48,558 nt of DNA from a virus: IMG/VR virus record IMGVR_UViG_3300048928_000075, positions 1 to 48,558 of that record. One strand, 5' to 3'. The notes beneath the pieces are model-generated. The model did not search any database. It had not been told where the DNA came from and was given only the letters and a program-made list of their open reading frames with translations. Below are positions 14,626-23,060 of the stretch, piece by piece (positions within the stretch are counted from its first letter, which is position 1; each line of letters opens with the position of its first letter). Both the position numbers and the translations under genes were made by a program.

Positions 14626-17396
14626 GGCCCTGTCCCGCTGATACGCGCTTTAGCGGCATCAACGGTTTTCTGACCATAGCGCCGAACAAGCGATTGTTCC
14701 TGCTCCGGCGACATCTCATCCCCAAGGTTTTCAAGGGTAGCCATTGCGCGGAGAACCTGCTCGTCATTTACTACGGTTTCAGCTCCGGCGTCAACCGGAA
14801 GCGCAGGCTCGCCCTCGGCAAGTTGCTCGCTGCGGTCGCCACGGATGAAGTCCCATGTCGTGCCCCAGAAGCCCTTGCCGGTGCTTTCCTCTACTTGGTC
14901 GCGGTCGAGCGCTTGACTTTGTCTCGCCCGGAGACGCGCCAGCGGGTCGCCGCCTTCTTGAATGCCCTGCATATAGCCGGTGAGAAGTTCGGCAGTACCC
15001 GCACCGACGCCCTTATATTCACGCAACGCATTGATGATCACCTCGTCCGTGTACTCGCCAAAGGATTTCTGAAGGTTGTCATACAGCACCAAGATCGCGG
15101 CATTCACGTCCGGCTTGTTGCGGCCCTGAAGTTCTGGGATCTTGGACAGCGCCTTGCCGATCTCGACCGCCCATGGGCGAGGGATCGGCTGTTCGCTGCC
15201 GGGCTTCAGGCCAAACTCTTTTTGCTTCTCCAGATTGAGCCGCACAAATTCCTGCACCGCTTCTGGTGCCGGGTTCTCCTGCTCCTGCACCTTGTCCCAT
15301 GCGGCCTTGACCTCTGGGAACAGCAGCGCCGCCTCGGTCGGCTTGCTGGTGCGCAGCTTGGTTACGCGGTCGATTTCCTTCTGGACGGCAGCCTCGACCT
15401 TCTGGTCGCTGGCGAAGTTGGCAGAGCCGGGGTCGGGGCGGTACTCGCCCAGCCGCTCGTCCATCTCTTGCAGCGTCATACCGGCGATGCCGTCCTTCGC
15501 CAAGAACGAGCGCTGCGCAGTCTCGCGGCGTTCGATCCACTTGAAATAGTCGTCCTCGCCAAGGATCGTCGAGACAGCCGTATCGTCGACGAGACCTGAA
15601 GACTGCCCGGTCGTCGACAGGGTAGCGATCTCGTTGTCCATGGCGGTCTTGATCTCGACCTTTTGCAAGGCCGTGGCCTTGCTCTGCTGGTTGCTCTGCT
15701 GTGTCAGGGCGGCGTCAGCGGCGTTGATGTACTTCTGCCGGTCGGCGTAAGGAAGGCCAGCATAGCGACCGCCTACAGCGATAGGCTTGTTCGGCGCTGC
15801 CGACTTGCCTTCGAGGTGCGTAGCGATGGCAGCCTGTGCCCATTTCGGCACGGCACCGCCGCCTGCTGACGTGGCATAGCCCCACGCCCGGCGTCCGCCA
15901 GTGTCGGCGTGAATGATATTCGCGCCAATGCCCAGACCGGTGATGCCAGCGGCGGATAGGGCGTTGATGATCTGCACGCGCTCGGCTGTGCTGTAGCCAG
16001 AGACGTCGATGTCCATGGCGTTGCGGTGCACGTGTTCGCTGTTCTTCGCGCCGCCCTTGGCCTTGTTGTAGGCAGGGTCGCGATAGCCGGAATTGATCTT
16101 GACCTTGTTGATGCCCAGACCGGCGAACGCGGTCTTGACGCGGTTAACCGTGTCCGGGTTAACGGCATCTTCTTCCTGCCCGCGAACGATGCCAGCGATG
16201 CCGGGCCGGTCAGCAAAGACCAGCTTGACGCCAGCAGGGTCGCCCTTCGGAACAGGAGCGCCGCCCGGTCCTTTGCCCGGCTCGCCGCCAGCGTACATCG
16301 AAGGGAGCTGTTTCATCACCTTCTTGTAGTATTCGCGGGTCTCTTTCGGCAGAACCTTGTCGTCGAAGCCTGACGCGATCCACTCCTCGGCCCGCTTCGG
16401 TCCGCCGTTGTAGGCGATCAGCGCCGCTTCCAGCCCGCCCTTTTTGGAGTAGGTCTGGATCATCTTCTTCAGGTAGAAGTCGCCGTACTTCTTGTTGACG
16501 GTAGGGTTAGAGATGATCGACGCAATGCGCTCGTCGCTCATGTCCTTGCTGATCAGGCCGTCGCCCATCCACTTCGAGATGTCGACCGCTGTGCGAGGCA
16601 TGACCTGCATGCGACCGATAGCGCCAGCCTTCGACACGGCTGCGTCAGGGTCGACCTCGCCGCCAGTCTCGACGCCCTGCACCGCATTGGACAGGAGCGA
16701 GAACTGCGAGGTCGGTGTCAGCATGGAAGGGTTAGCGCCGAGGTCGCGAAGCACGCGCTCTGGCTGCGTCTCAATCATGCGGTTGAGGTGCGCGATCTGG
16801 GCCATGCGGGTCCACGCCTGCCGCTGCTCCTCCTTGCGGGTCTCTGGCAGGCCGGACGCGTCGATGGCGTCCATGCCGTTCTTGAGCAGATCGTCGTAGG
16901 CATCCGGGTCCATGGAGATGGCCGTCTGCAACTCGTCCTGACCTACCTTCAGTTCGTTGTCGTACCAGCTCCAGAGCTTATCGCGCTCCTTGGTCGCGCC
17001 CTTGATCGACCACGACGTCGTGTCGCTGCCGGTGCCGTCAGCGAGGATCGTGCCGTACTTCTCGCGCAGGCGGTCAGGCAGCCCGGCAAGGAACTTGTCG
17101 CGGGCTGGGCCGTAGGTGTTCTTCATGAAGCCGTCGTGGAAGCCGCTGCCGTCCTCGGTCATGTTGGCAGCAGCGTCTTCCATCTGCTGGCCGAGTTCCA
17201 TGTTCAGGCGGCGGTAGTCGTTCTCGGCCTTGAAGTCTTCTTTCTTCTCCTCGCGCTGCTGGAAGTAGTCGGCAACGTTGCTGATCTGGCCGCCAAGGTT
17301 CTGTAGCGCAGCATTGGTTGGATCCGTCACCTGCGTGTTAGGCATGGACGAAGGCTGGAGGCCCTGCTGTGCTGTGTACTTGACGATCTTTGCCAT
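14622..17396 (-). CDS. Internal virion protein: lytic transglycosylase (SLT) plus M15-type peptidase
   Basis: The protein is 924 aa. An N-terminal helical region is followed by an SLT domain at about 232-365: E243 in GVETGG, GRMQVMP (261-267), AYNGGP (329-334), REYYKKV. An M15-type D,D-peptidase domain follows at about 412-510: SEHVHRNAMD with H455 and D462 as zinc ligands and a third His at about 496. The C-terminal 400 residues are helical and charged. It should open peptidoglycan locally during genome entry, cutting both glycan and peptide bonds. It overlaps the giant ejection gene by ATGA and follows the gp14-like gene. T7 carries its single transglycosylase on gp16; here it sits on the adjacent protein. 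Confidence 0.88.
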   Translation of the reverse strand: MAKIVKYTAQQGLQPSSMPNTQVTDPTNAALQNLGGQISNVADYFQQREEKKEDFKAENDYRRLNMELGQQMEDAAANMTEDGSGFHDGFMKNTYGPARDKFLAGLPDRLREKYGTILADGTGSDTTSWSIKGATKERDKLWSWYDNELKVGQDELQTAISMDPDAYDDLLKNGMDAIDASGLPETRKEEQRQAWTRMAQIAHLNRMIETQPERVLRDLGANPSMLTPTSQFSLLSNAVQGVETGGEVDPDAAVSKAGAIGRMQVMPRTAVDISKWMGDGLISKDMSDERIASIISNPTVNKKYGDFYLKKMIQTYSKKGGLEAALIAYNGGPKRAEEWIASGFDDKVLPKETREYYKKVMKQLPSMYAGGEPGKGPGGAPVPKGDPAGVKLVFADRPGIAGIVRGQEEDAVNPDTVNRVKTAFAGLGINKVKINSGYRDPAYNKAKGGAKNSEHVHRNAMDIDVSGYSTAERVQIINALSAAGITGLGIGANIIHADTGGRRAWGYATSAGGGAVPKWAQAAIATHLEGKSAAPNKPIAVGGRYAGLPYADRQKYINAADAALTQQSNQQSKATALQKVEIKTAMDNEIATLSTTGQSSGLVDDTAVSTILGEDDYFKWIERRETAQRSFLAKDGIAGMTLQEMDERLGEYRPDPGSANFASDQKVEAAVQKEIDRVTKLRTSKPTEAALLFPEVKAAWDKVQEQENPAPEAVQEFVRLNLEKQKEFGLKPGSEQPIPRPWAVEIGKALSKIPELQGRNKPDVNAAILVLYDNLQKSFGEYTDEVIINALREYKGVGAGTAELLTGYMQGIQEGGDPLARLRARQSQALDRDQVEESTGKGFWGTTWDFIRGDRSEQLAEGEPALPVDAGAETVVNDEQVLRAMATLENLGDEMSPEQEQSLVRRYGQKTVDAAKARISGTGP

Positions 17397-17402
17397 TAAG
17401 GA

Positions 17403-17846
17403 TTATCCGAAGCTGGAGCCGAATTTTGCAACGCCGCCGATGACTGGCGACAGGAAGGCGATGTTGCCGGAACGCGAAGCGTTCTTGGCGCTCATGCCGG
17501 AGATCTTGGAGTTGTGCCGCTGGGTGTCGGCTTCCATGCCGCTGTTCCAGCGGATAGCCGCCACGTCCAGCGCGCCCTCTTGGGCACTCTCGGCGATGAC
17601 GGTTTCAGGTGTGCCGGACAGCGCCACGCCGGAACCGGCGTAGGCGGCGCGCTGGCTGCCGAGAACGCGCTCGACTTCCTCGCGCTTGCGGTCAGCCTGA
17701 TACGCCCCGGTCGTCTGCTGGATGGCAGCCTGCCGCTTCTGCGCTTCCTGCTGGGAACGCAGGTTAGCCGCCTGCTGATCGGCCTCGCGTTTTGCGCCGA
17801 TGCCCTGCACCACTGCTCCGATAAGGCCGATGGCTGCCATGCACAT
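17403..17846 (-). CDS. Internal virion protein (T7 gp14-like position)
   Basis: The protein is 147 aa; ATG 17840 is an alternative start. A hydrophobic N-terminus (MAAIGLIGAVVQGI) is followed by a long Gln/Ala/Arg-rich helical region and a motif SQRAAYAGSGVALSGTPETV, which recurs in podovirus core proteins. The C-terminus is Gly/Ser-rich. It lies directly between tail tubular protein B and the transglycosylase protein, where T7-like phages put the internal core proteins. It probably forms part of the ejectosome and inserts into the outer membrane. The family is recognised by pattern only. Confidence 0.7.
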   Translation of the reverse strand: MCMAAIGLIGAVVQGIGAKREADQQAANLRSQQEAQKRQAAIQQTTGAYQADRKREEVERVLGSQRAAYAGSGVALSGTPETVIAESAQEGALDVAAIRWNSGMEADTQRHNSKISGMSAKNASRSGNIAFLSPVIGGVAKFGSSFG

Positions 17847-17848
17847 GG

Positions 17849-20338
17849 TTAAGGTTCCATTTCAACTAGGAGCGATACGCCCCGGATCGTTGCCGGGAAC
17901 ATGCTGCTCCCTTCAATAACAAAAACGCCCTCGTTTTTCCAGCCATCATCGGCGGGTATCGTGAGCTTCTTTGTGCGGATAGGTTCCGGCAGGTCAGGAT
18001 CATGCTCGACGTCTTCCTCGGCGCGCAGCAGATCGACGGCATTCAGGCCGCCTGCATTGATGCGGGCACTCTCGAATGTGTCGACCGTGATGCTGACAAT
18101 GCGCAGGTTGCGCGACAGGCCGCCGCCGTCCTGACTGATCTGTGCGGTAGGCAGTGGCAGGCTCTTGATGCGCCATGGCAGGCGCAGGCCCACGACGATG
18201 CGGCTGGCGCTGATGCCCTGTGGCAGCGTCAAGCGCCCGGCGTTCGAGACGCTGGCGTTGCCGATGTCGCGACCGTCAGCCCAGACGCCTACCTCCTGCC
18301 CGGTCAGGGCGGCGAGGTTTGCGAGGTTGGCCGTCGCTGCGCCCTCGTAGGTGTAGCTGCATGTCGAGTAGATCGGCAGGGCGTTAGGGTGCGTCCGCTT
18401 GTTGTAGAATGGAGCCATCTTCTCCACATGGCGGTACACCTGTCCCTGACGTTCGCGCCTGACGATGAGCCACAACTCCGGGTACTCTTTGCCCGGCAGG
18501 ACACAGATGTCCTCTACAAACCCGCCCACGTCGACGAGAGTGCCGCCTGCGATCTTCTGCTCGCGGTCGTAGGCGAAGAACACGATCTTGCCGTCGTCGC
18601 GCAGCGACACGACAAAGCGGTACGGGCTGTCGATAAACTCGGTCCGGTTGATGCCGTACTCGAACAGGTGGTCGTTCAGGACCGACACCTCGCGAGCGAG
18701 GTAGCCGTCCGCCTCGTAGCTGTAGCCCATCTCGTACAGGCGGCGGCGCAGGCTGTCCATGAACAGGTACACGCTCTCGACGTGAACCGGCTGCACGGCG
18801 GACGCGGCAACGCCGGTCTCCAGCTTCTGGCGGACGTTGTCATGCTTCAGGACGGCTGACGTGTCGCGACCGCCGATGGAGCGGAGGCCGCCCCCGGTGC
18901 CGCCCATCAACGCCCCGGCATCAGCCAGCCAGTGGATCGCGTCGAGCCGTCCGCCTGTCAGGCGCAGCTTGATACTGTCGTCGTCGACCAGCGGGTCGCT
19001 GGTGCGGAAATTGTCATAGGCTGCGCTGACGGACATCGCAACGCCGATAGGGTCGTCAGGCCAGCTCGCCAGAACGAAGCGGTCCTCGTAGAACACGCCG
19101 GTCGACGGCCAGCCCACGCCATCAGACCAAGCGCCCAGCGCCCAGTCTTGGATCGGGTCTGTCGTGAGCAGCGCGTGGCCGTTCATTTTTGTCTCGACTT
19201 GGTGAGTACCGTTGACAGCAACGATCTCGCCCCAGCGCCAGCGGCCATCGCTGCCGCGCATGCGGAGATAGCGACCAACATCAGAGTTACGGAAGCCGAC
19301 ACCACCATTGATGCCAGTGGTCGCGGACGCCTGCACAATACCAGCAGGGTGATTATCAGCAGCCCGGTGCATATACCAGCCGCCCATTTCAGTTGTTGCG
19401 TGATCTGGGTCTGAACCAGAGCCGCCAGAGAACAACAGGCGGTAGCTGCTGAACGCGTTCTTGTTGTTCGTTTCGTAGTAGCGCGTCTCACTGCCCGCCC
19501 AGCCTTTCTCGTTGTCGCGACTATCCAGCGTGATCCACACGGAACCGCCGTTCGAGCCTTGCAAATCCCACTGCGAGAACATGGCGTCGGTCTCGGCGTT
19601 CTTGCTGCCGGAGATGATGAAATAGTTGTCCATGACCACAGGTGTCGACAAGTCGATCTGCACCCAGCCAGCGGCGTTGCCGACTGTGGCAATCGTTGCC
19701 TTGTTGCGGGAGAACACCCGCCACGCGTCAGTGCCGACGCTGCTGGACGCCACGGCTGTGGTCTGGTCAGGGAACGGACCGACGAAGGTATTGTTGCTCG
19801 TCATGGCCGGAACGACGTTGCCGGTGTGCGTTGGCGTCAGCGTGGTCGGCGTATCGTTGATCGGCAGGTACGGGCCGTCCTTCGGCTTGTAGGGTGTGAT
19901 CGTCCAGTTGGTCTCGCCCATGCGGCGCAGCACCTGCGGACGCTTGCCCTTGCAGAACAGGTACATCGCGTCGCCAGACTGGCGGCCATGGAGTGTCGGC
20001 AGATCGGCCTCGGTGTAGATTGTCGCCACCTCGTAAGGAGCGCCGCCGTCAAACACCTGTCCGTCAGGCGTCCAGAAGCGGACATAGTTCTGGCCGAACT
20101 CCAGATTGTAGACCTGCGTCTGGGAGAACTGGAAGGCCAGAAACTTGGCCTTGCCGAGCTGGAGCTTAGTGTTGCCATAGAACGTCGTGCCCGGCACACG
20201 AGTGTGCGGGCCGTACCGGGTGATCACGGTATTCAGGCACTCGGCGTAACCCTGCTGGTAGAACTCGGTGTCCATGCGAGCGTGCATGAACGGGGTGATT
20301 TCGCCGCGTGTGCCGTTGACGTTCAGGACATGTACCAT
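17849..20338 (-). CDS. Tail tubular protein B (nozzle) with inserted discoidin-like domain
   Basis: The protein is 829 aa. The N-terminus (NGTRGEITPFMHARMDT...GYAECLNTVITRYG) is the usual podovirus nozzle start, as in T7 gp12 (about 794 aa). Residues about 195-326 look like an F5/8 type C (discoidin) jelly roll: WVQIDLSTP (225-233), a core strand with NYFIISGS, WDLQGSNGGSVWITLD (257-272), YETNN...SSYRLLF, TEMGGW. That fold often binds sugars. The rest is beta-propeller-like. It is coupled to tail tubular protein A upstream and the core proteins downstream, and the fibres should attach to it. Confidence 0.85.
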   Translation of the reverse strand: MVHVLNVNGTRGEITPFMHARMDTEFYQQGYAECLNTVITRYGPHTRVPGTTFYGNTKLQLGKAKFLAFQFSQTQVYNLEFGQNYVRFWTPDGQVFDGGAPYEVATIYTEADLPTLHGRQSGDAMYLFCKGKRPQVLRRMGETNWTITPYKPKDGPYLPINDTPTTLTPTHTGNVVPAMTSNNTFVGPFPDQTTAVASSSVGTDAWRVFSRNKATIATVGNAAGWVQIDLSTPVVMDNYFIISGSKNAETDAMFSQWDLQGSNGGSVWITLDSRDNEKGWAGSETRYYETNNKNAFSSYRLLFSGGSGSDPDHATTEMGGWYMHRAADNHPAGIVQASATTGINGGVGFRNSDVGRYLRMRGSDGRWRWGEIVAVNGTHQVETKMNGHALLTTDPIQDWALGAWSDGVGWPSTGVFYEDRFVLASWPDDPIGVAMSVSAAYDNFRTSDPLVDDDSIKLRLTGGRLDAIHWLADAGALMGGTGGGLRSIGGRDTSAVLKHDNVRQKLETGVAASAVQPVHVESVYLFMDSLRRRLYEMGYSYEADGYLAREVSVLNDHLFEYGINRTEFIDSPYRFVVSLRDDGKIVFFAYDREQKIAGGTLVDVGGFVEDICVLPGKEYPELWLIVRRERQGQVYRHVEKMAPFYNKRTHPNALPIYSTCSYTYEGAATANLANLAALTGQEVGVWADGRDIGNASVSNAGRLTLPQGISASRIVVGLRLPWRIKSLPLPTAQISQDGGGLSRNLRIVSITVDTFESARINAGGLNAVDLLRAEEDVEHDPDLPEPIRTKKLTIPADDGWKNEGVFVIEGSSMFPATIRGVSLLVEMEP

Positions 20339-20341
20339 GCG

Positions 20342-20992
20342 TTAATACCAATCGCTCATCGATCCAGCGCCCATCTGGCCGTCGTTTCGATAGGGGTCAT
20401 CGTTGTGCCGGGCGCGAATGATATCATGCGCCTCTGGCGGTGGCACACTGCCTTCGAATGCGTTGATCTCGCTGGCCTGCTCCTTCGCCTGATTGGCGAG
20501 CTGAACGGCCCGGTCGATGTAGCTGTTCTTGGCAGTGAAGCGCTGGGCCATCGCGGTCGCGAGCTGGGCCTTCAGCATCTGGGCGAAAAGAGGATCCCAC
20601 TCGCCCGGCTCCTGAAGGTTCGCGATGTATTCGATACCCTTGCGCGGCGTCTCATTGACCATGAGATAGTTACCCTGAATGGCGTAAGGGATCGGGTAGC
20701 CAGTGCGGTAGCCGTCGCGGGTCGGCTGGAGGATGCGCACCCAGTCAGGCGGCAGGCCGAACCGCTTGCGCCAGCGCATCATTGGCGGTTCTGGATCTTC
20801 GACCGGCATGTAGAACCGGGTGGCGAAATTCCACGCGTCCAGCCGGAGCGCCGCCTCTACAGTCAGGCTGTAGTTGCGGTTGAGCCAGCGGGCGTAAATG
20901 TTCTCGTCCTGCACGGTCGTGATCGGGAACTCGCTGATGAGATCCAGCGCGCCGTTATAGATCGTCAGGCGGGTTTGGGTTGTAGGCATCAA
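20342..20992 (-). CDS. Tail tubular protein A (gatekeeper/adaptor)
   Basis: The protein is 216 aa. The start TRLTIYNGALDLISE followed by a helical stretch containing LTVEAALRLDAWNFATR is the standard signature of T7 gp11-like adaptors, which are about 195-220 aa. It joins the portal to the nozzle. It overlaps the gene before it by ATGA and precedes the nozzle gene by 3 bp. The start may be either of two adjacent ATG codons. Confidence 0.85.
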   Translation of the reverse strand: MMPTTQTRLTIYNGALDLISEFPITTVQDENIYARWLNRNYSLTVEAALRLDAWNFATRFYMPVEDPEPPMMRWRKRFGLPPDWVRILQPTRDGYRTGYPIPYAIQGNYLMVNETPRKGIEYIANLQEPGEWDPLFAQMLKAQLATAMAQRFTAKNSYIDRAVQLANQAKEQASEINAFEGSVPPPEAHDIIRARHNDDPYRNDGQMGAGSMSDWY

Positions 20993-21405
20993 CGGTACTC
21001 CAATGTGAAGGCAGCGCCAATCGTGTTGAGCGGCGTGCCGTTGTACTGGATGACGGTCTTTCCAGAGCCGAAGGCTGCGGAGAACAGGACCATCGCCACG
21101 CCGTTGATGTAGAGGGTCTTGCTGTTGGCGAAGGCCGTCTGGTCGCCGTCCAGATACACGATTGTCCGCCCGCTGCCGCTGGAGCTGGCGACCAGATTGA
21201 ACGTGACGCCGTAGGCCGTGGTCGGCGACATGGTGCCGAACGCGGCGACCAGCGAGCCGTCAGACCAGCCGCCGAGGCCGCCTGCCGGTGCCGCGTCGCC
21301 GAGAAGGCCATTGATGATGACTGGCGGCGGGATATCGTTAGCATCGCGCCAGCGACGGCGGCGGACGTTGTTCACATAAGCTGCTGCCGCTGCGCGCGAT
21401 ACCAT
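20989..21405 (-). CDS. Hypothetical virion-region protein
   Basis: The protein is 138 aa. A basic helix (residues 1-21) is followed by Gly/Ser/Ala-rich beta-type sequence with repeated short strands (TIVYLDGD, TLYINGVAM, TVIQYNGTP), suggesting a small beta-sandwich. It has no recognised motif. It is coupled to the tail adaptor gene through ATGA. The position suggests a head decoration or tail accessory protein. Confidence 0.65.
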   Translation of the reverse strand: MVSRAAAAAYVNNVRRRRWRDANDIPPPVIINGLLGDAAPAGGLGGWSDGSLVAAFGTMSPTTAYGVTFNLVASSSGSGRTIVYLDGDQTAFANSKTLYINGVAMVLFSAAFGSGKTVIQYNGTPLNTIGAAFTLEYR

Positions 21406-21407
21406 GG

Positions 21408-21965
21408 TTACTGTCCGTTGTTGGCGTTAGTGTCGGCGGCCTTGGCCTTGTCCGCGTCGAGCTTGGCCTGCCCGGCTGCGATCTGGGCGCGCATCTTGCC
21501 GTAGCGATTGCGCTTGCCACCCAGCTTGCCGGTGTAGACTTCATACGCGGCCTTGCCTGCGGCTGCTGCGATCTCGCGGCCTTCGTCGCGAACTTCGCCA
21601 TCAATGCGCTTGGCAATGGCGTTCAGCACGTGCAGCGGAGCAGCGCCCCGGCCATCCCAGCGCTCGAACTCTTGCTCGACGTTGACTTCTTCAGGTGTCA
21701 GCTCGCTATCCTTGCGGGCCTGTACCTCGGCAGCGGCCTTGCCCTTGCGCACTGTCTCGGCGCGTGGGGTTGGCTTGGCCTTCGGCTTTGGCGCAACGTT
21801 GGTCAGTTCCGCCGTCGCGTCGCGGCCCTTCTGGTTCTGCTGCTGCTTTTCGGCGGCGTCGGCAGCTTCCGTGTGCGCCTTTTCAATGGCGGACTGCTGG
21901 TTCGCCCGGCGCAGGGCGCGAGCTTCGGAGCGCTTCTTGAGGTCTTCTGCGGTCGGCATTGTCAT
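21408..21965 (-). CDS. Hypothetical Lys/Ala-rich protein
   Basis: The protein is 185 aa, strongly helical and charged (Lys, Glu, Ala, Gln), with a Pro/Lys-rich linker around residues 57-72. It has no membrane segment and no recognised family. It is the first gene downstream of the AT-rich octamer region at 21966-22226, so its transcript must start in or pass through that region. It is probably a minor structural or assembly protein, given tail genes immediately downstream; the function is unknown. Confidence 0.65.
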   Translation of the reverse strand: MTMPTAEDLKKRSEARALRRANQQSAIEKAHTEAADAAEKQQQNQKGRDATAELTNVAPKPKAKPTPRAETVRKGKAAAEVQARKDSELTPEEVNVEQEFERWDGRGAAPLHVLNAIAKRIDGEVRDEGREIAAAAGKAAYEVYTGKLGGKRNRYGKMRAQIAAGQAKLDADKAKAADTNANNGQ

Positions 21966-22022
21966 GTCCTCTCGGTTGGTTGGTACTCAAAACCACAGGT
22001 CTCTAAAGAACTGTAGAAATTG

Positions 22023-22071
22023 GATAAGATAACACTATCACATATTCAATCTGTTATAGTGTTATCTTATC
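22023..22071. repeat. 16-bp perfect inverted repeat (hairpin) in region A
   Basis: GATAAGATAACACTAT at 22023-22038 is the exact complement of 22056-22071, with a 17-base loop. The corresponding place in region B keeps the loop (CATATTCAATCTGTT) but only 12 of 16 stem positions. The stem is AT-rich and has no T-tract, so it does not look like a terminator. It may be a protein site or an extruding cruciform. Confidence 0.8.
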
Positions 22072-22189
22072 TAACTCCATATATATTTTAAAATCTATGA
22101 GTACCAGAGTACCAACTTAGACTAAACCTTTGAAATCCTTAATCTAAAGCTGGTCCCAGAGCTGGTACTCATGGTACTCAACTTTGTCA

Positions 22190-22215
22190 GCCGGGCAGTT
22201 TTTACGCTGCCCGGC
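22190..22215 (-). terminator. G+C-rich hairpin, possible terminator
   Basis: GCCGGGCAG and CTGCCCGGC form a 9-bp stem with an 8-base loop, just after the stop of gene 22227-22928. There is no T-run on the minus strand after it, so it may act as a weak terminator or as an mRNA 3'-end stabiliser. Confidence 0.45.
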
Positions 22216-22226
22216 TGGTACTCAAC

Positions 22227-22928
22227 TTACTGCGGGCTGTGGCCCGCGATCTGGTGAGCAGAACCAAGGCGTACAACCTTGACAGTCTTGGCACCAGCGG
22301 TGGCCGCCACGATGCCGACAGACAGGGACAGCAGAGCAGCGACGCCGCCCTGTGCGACGCCCTGTGCGTCGTAGGTCACATCGGCACCGCCGATGCGGTA
22401 GCCGCCCAAGAAGAACGCCAGCTTGCCAGCGCCGTCGTGGTAGATCTCAAGATCGACACCGCCGAACTTGTCACGAGCCTGTGCCAGCGAGCCTTGTGGA
22501 AGCTGGCCGGTCACTGCGTTCGCGCCACCGAGCTTGAAGGCGTAGGAGCCGTCAGCGTTGATGACAATGAACGCGCCAGTGTTGGACGCGAACGGCGTTG
22601 CACCGATAGGGCACAAGCCGAACTGGATATTGATGCCGGTGAAGTTCGCATGCTCGAAGCGTGCGACTGCCGACACCTTTTTGTTCTTGGCGAACGGAAT
22701 GTTGGCAATGCCAGTGCCCGCGCTCTCAATCGCGCGCTGCGCGTTCGAGCTGTCGTTCGCAACTGCGGACGTTACAAGGTTGTAACCGCCGCCTGTAGCG
22801 TAAGCGTTGGCCGGAGTGCCGGTGCCGCCAGAGGTCAGTTTGTTCGCCGTGTTGGCGATGAAGTTCAGCTCGTCGGTGATGAATGCCGAGTGGGCACGGA
22901 ACCGATCAAACTTGCGATACGTAGCCAT
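22227..22928 (-). CDS. Hypothetical head-region protein (possible decoration protein)
   Basis: The protein is 233 aa, beginning with a helical segment (about 5-32), then long Gly/Ala/Val-rich beta sequence that resembles a lectin-like or jelly-roll sandwich (VSAVARFEHANFTGINIQFG, GAFIVINADGSYAFKLGG, VDLEIYHDG). It has no motif I can name. It is the next gene after the major capsid protein, separated by a strong terminator and a 132-bp gap, and is followed by region A. That isolation suggests its own promoter. A capsid decoration or fibre-like head protein is likely from position. Confidence 0.6.
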   Translation of the reverse strand: MATYRKFDRFRAHSAFITDELNFIANTANKLTSGGTGTPANAYATGGGYNLVTSAVANDSSNAQRAIESAGTGIANIPFAKNKKVSAVARFEHANFTGINIQFGLCPIGATPFASNTGAFIVINADGSYAFKLGGANAVTGQLPQGSLAQARDKFGGVDLEIYHDGAGKLAFFLGGYRIGGADVTYDAQGVAQGGVAALLSLSVGIVAATAGAKTVKVVRLGSAHQIAGHSPQ

Positions 22929-23011
22929 GGTATTTTGCCTTTCTGCGCCATGTTAGCGCGCTGCTTCTACGTGCGGTTAAGCATGTTTCTTATAGCATGC
23001 CTCTACCCTAA

Positions 23012-23038
23012 GAAAAAGGCCGGGCTTTCGCCCGGCCC
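23012..23038 (-). terminator. Rho-independent terminator after the major capsid gene
   Basis: GGCCGGGC and GCCCGGCC pair perfectly (8 bp) with a 4-base loop, followed on the minus strand by TTTTT. It lies 23 bp after the capsid stop and should end or attenuate the packaging/head transcript. Confidence 0.85.
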
Positions 23039-23060
23039 TTTGTGGCTCTCGCCCCCGGCC

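Larger units (their letters stand above)
21966..22226. repeat. AT-rich non-coding region A with TGAGTACC octamer array
   Basis: This is a gene-free, AT-rich stretch in a G+C-rich genome. Exact copies of TGAGTACC or its complement start at 21982, 22098, 22164, 22173 and 22217, with a one-mismatch copy at 22106. The block 21981-22113 is closely similar to 31718-31853, including the shared words AACTGTAGAAATT and CATATTCAATCTGTTAT. It also holds a 16-bp perfect inverted repeat and a G+C-rich hairpin (separate entries). Two octamers are spaced 9 bp. Possible roles are operator array, replication origin or partition-like site, or recombination hot spot. The structure is certain; the function is unknown. 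Confidence 0.85.

Noticed and set aside
19203-19210. TGAGTACC copy inside the nozzle gene as a third array
   Set aside because: It is a single coding-region copy, as expected by chance in a genome of this size, with no neighbours and no AT-rich context.
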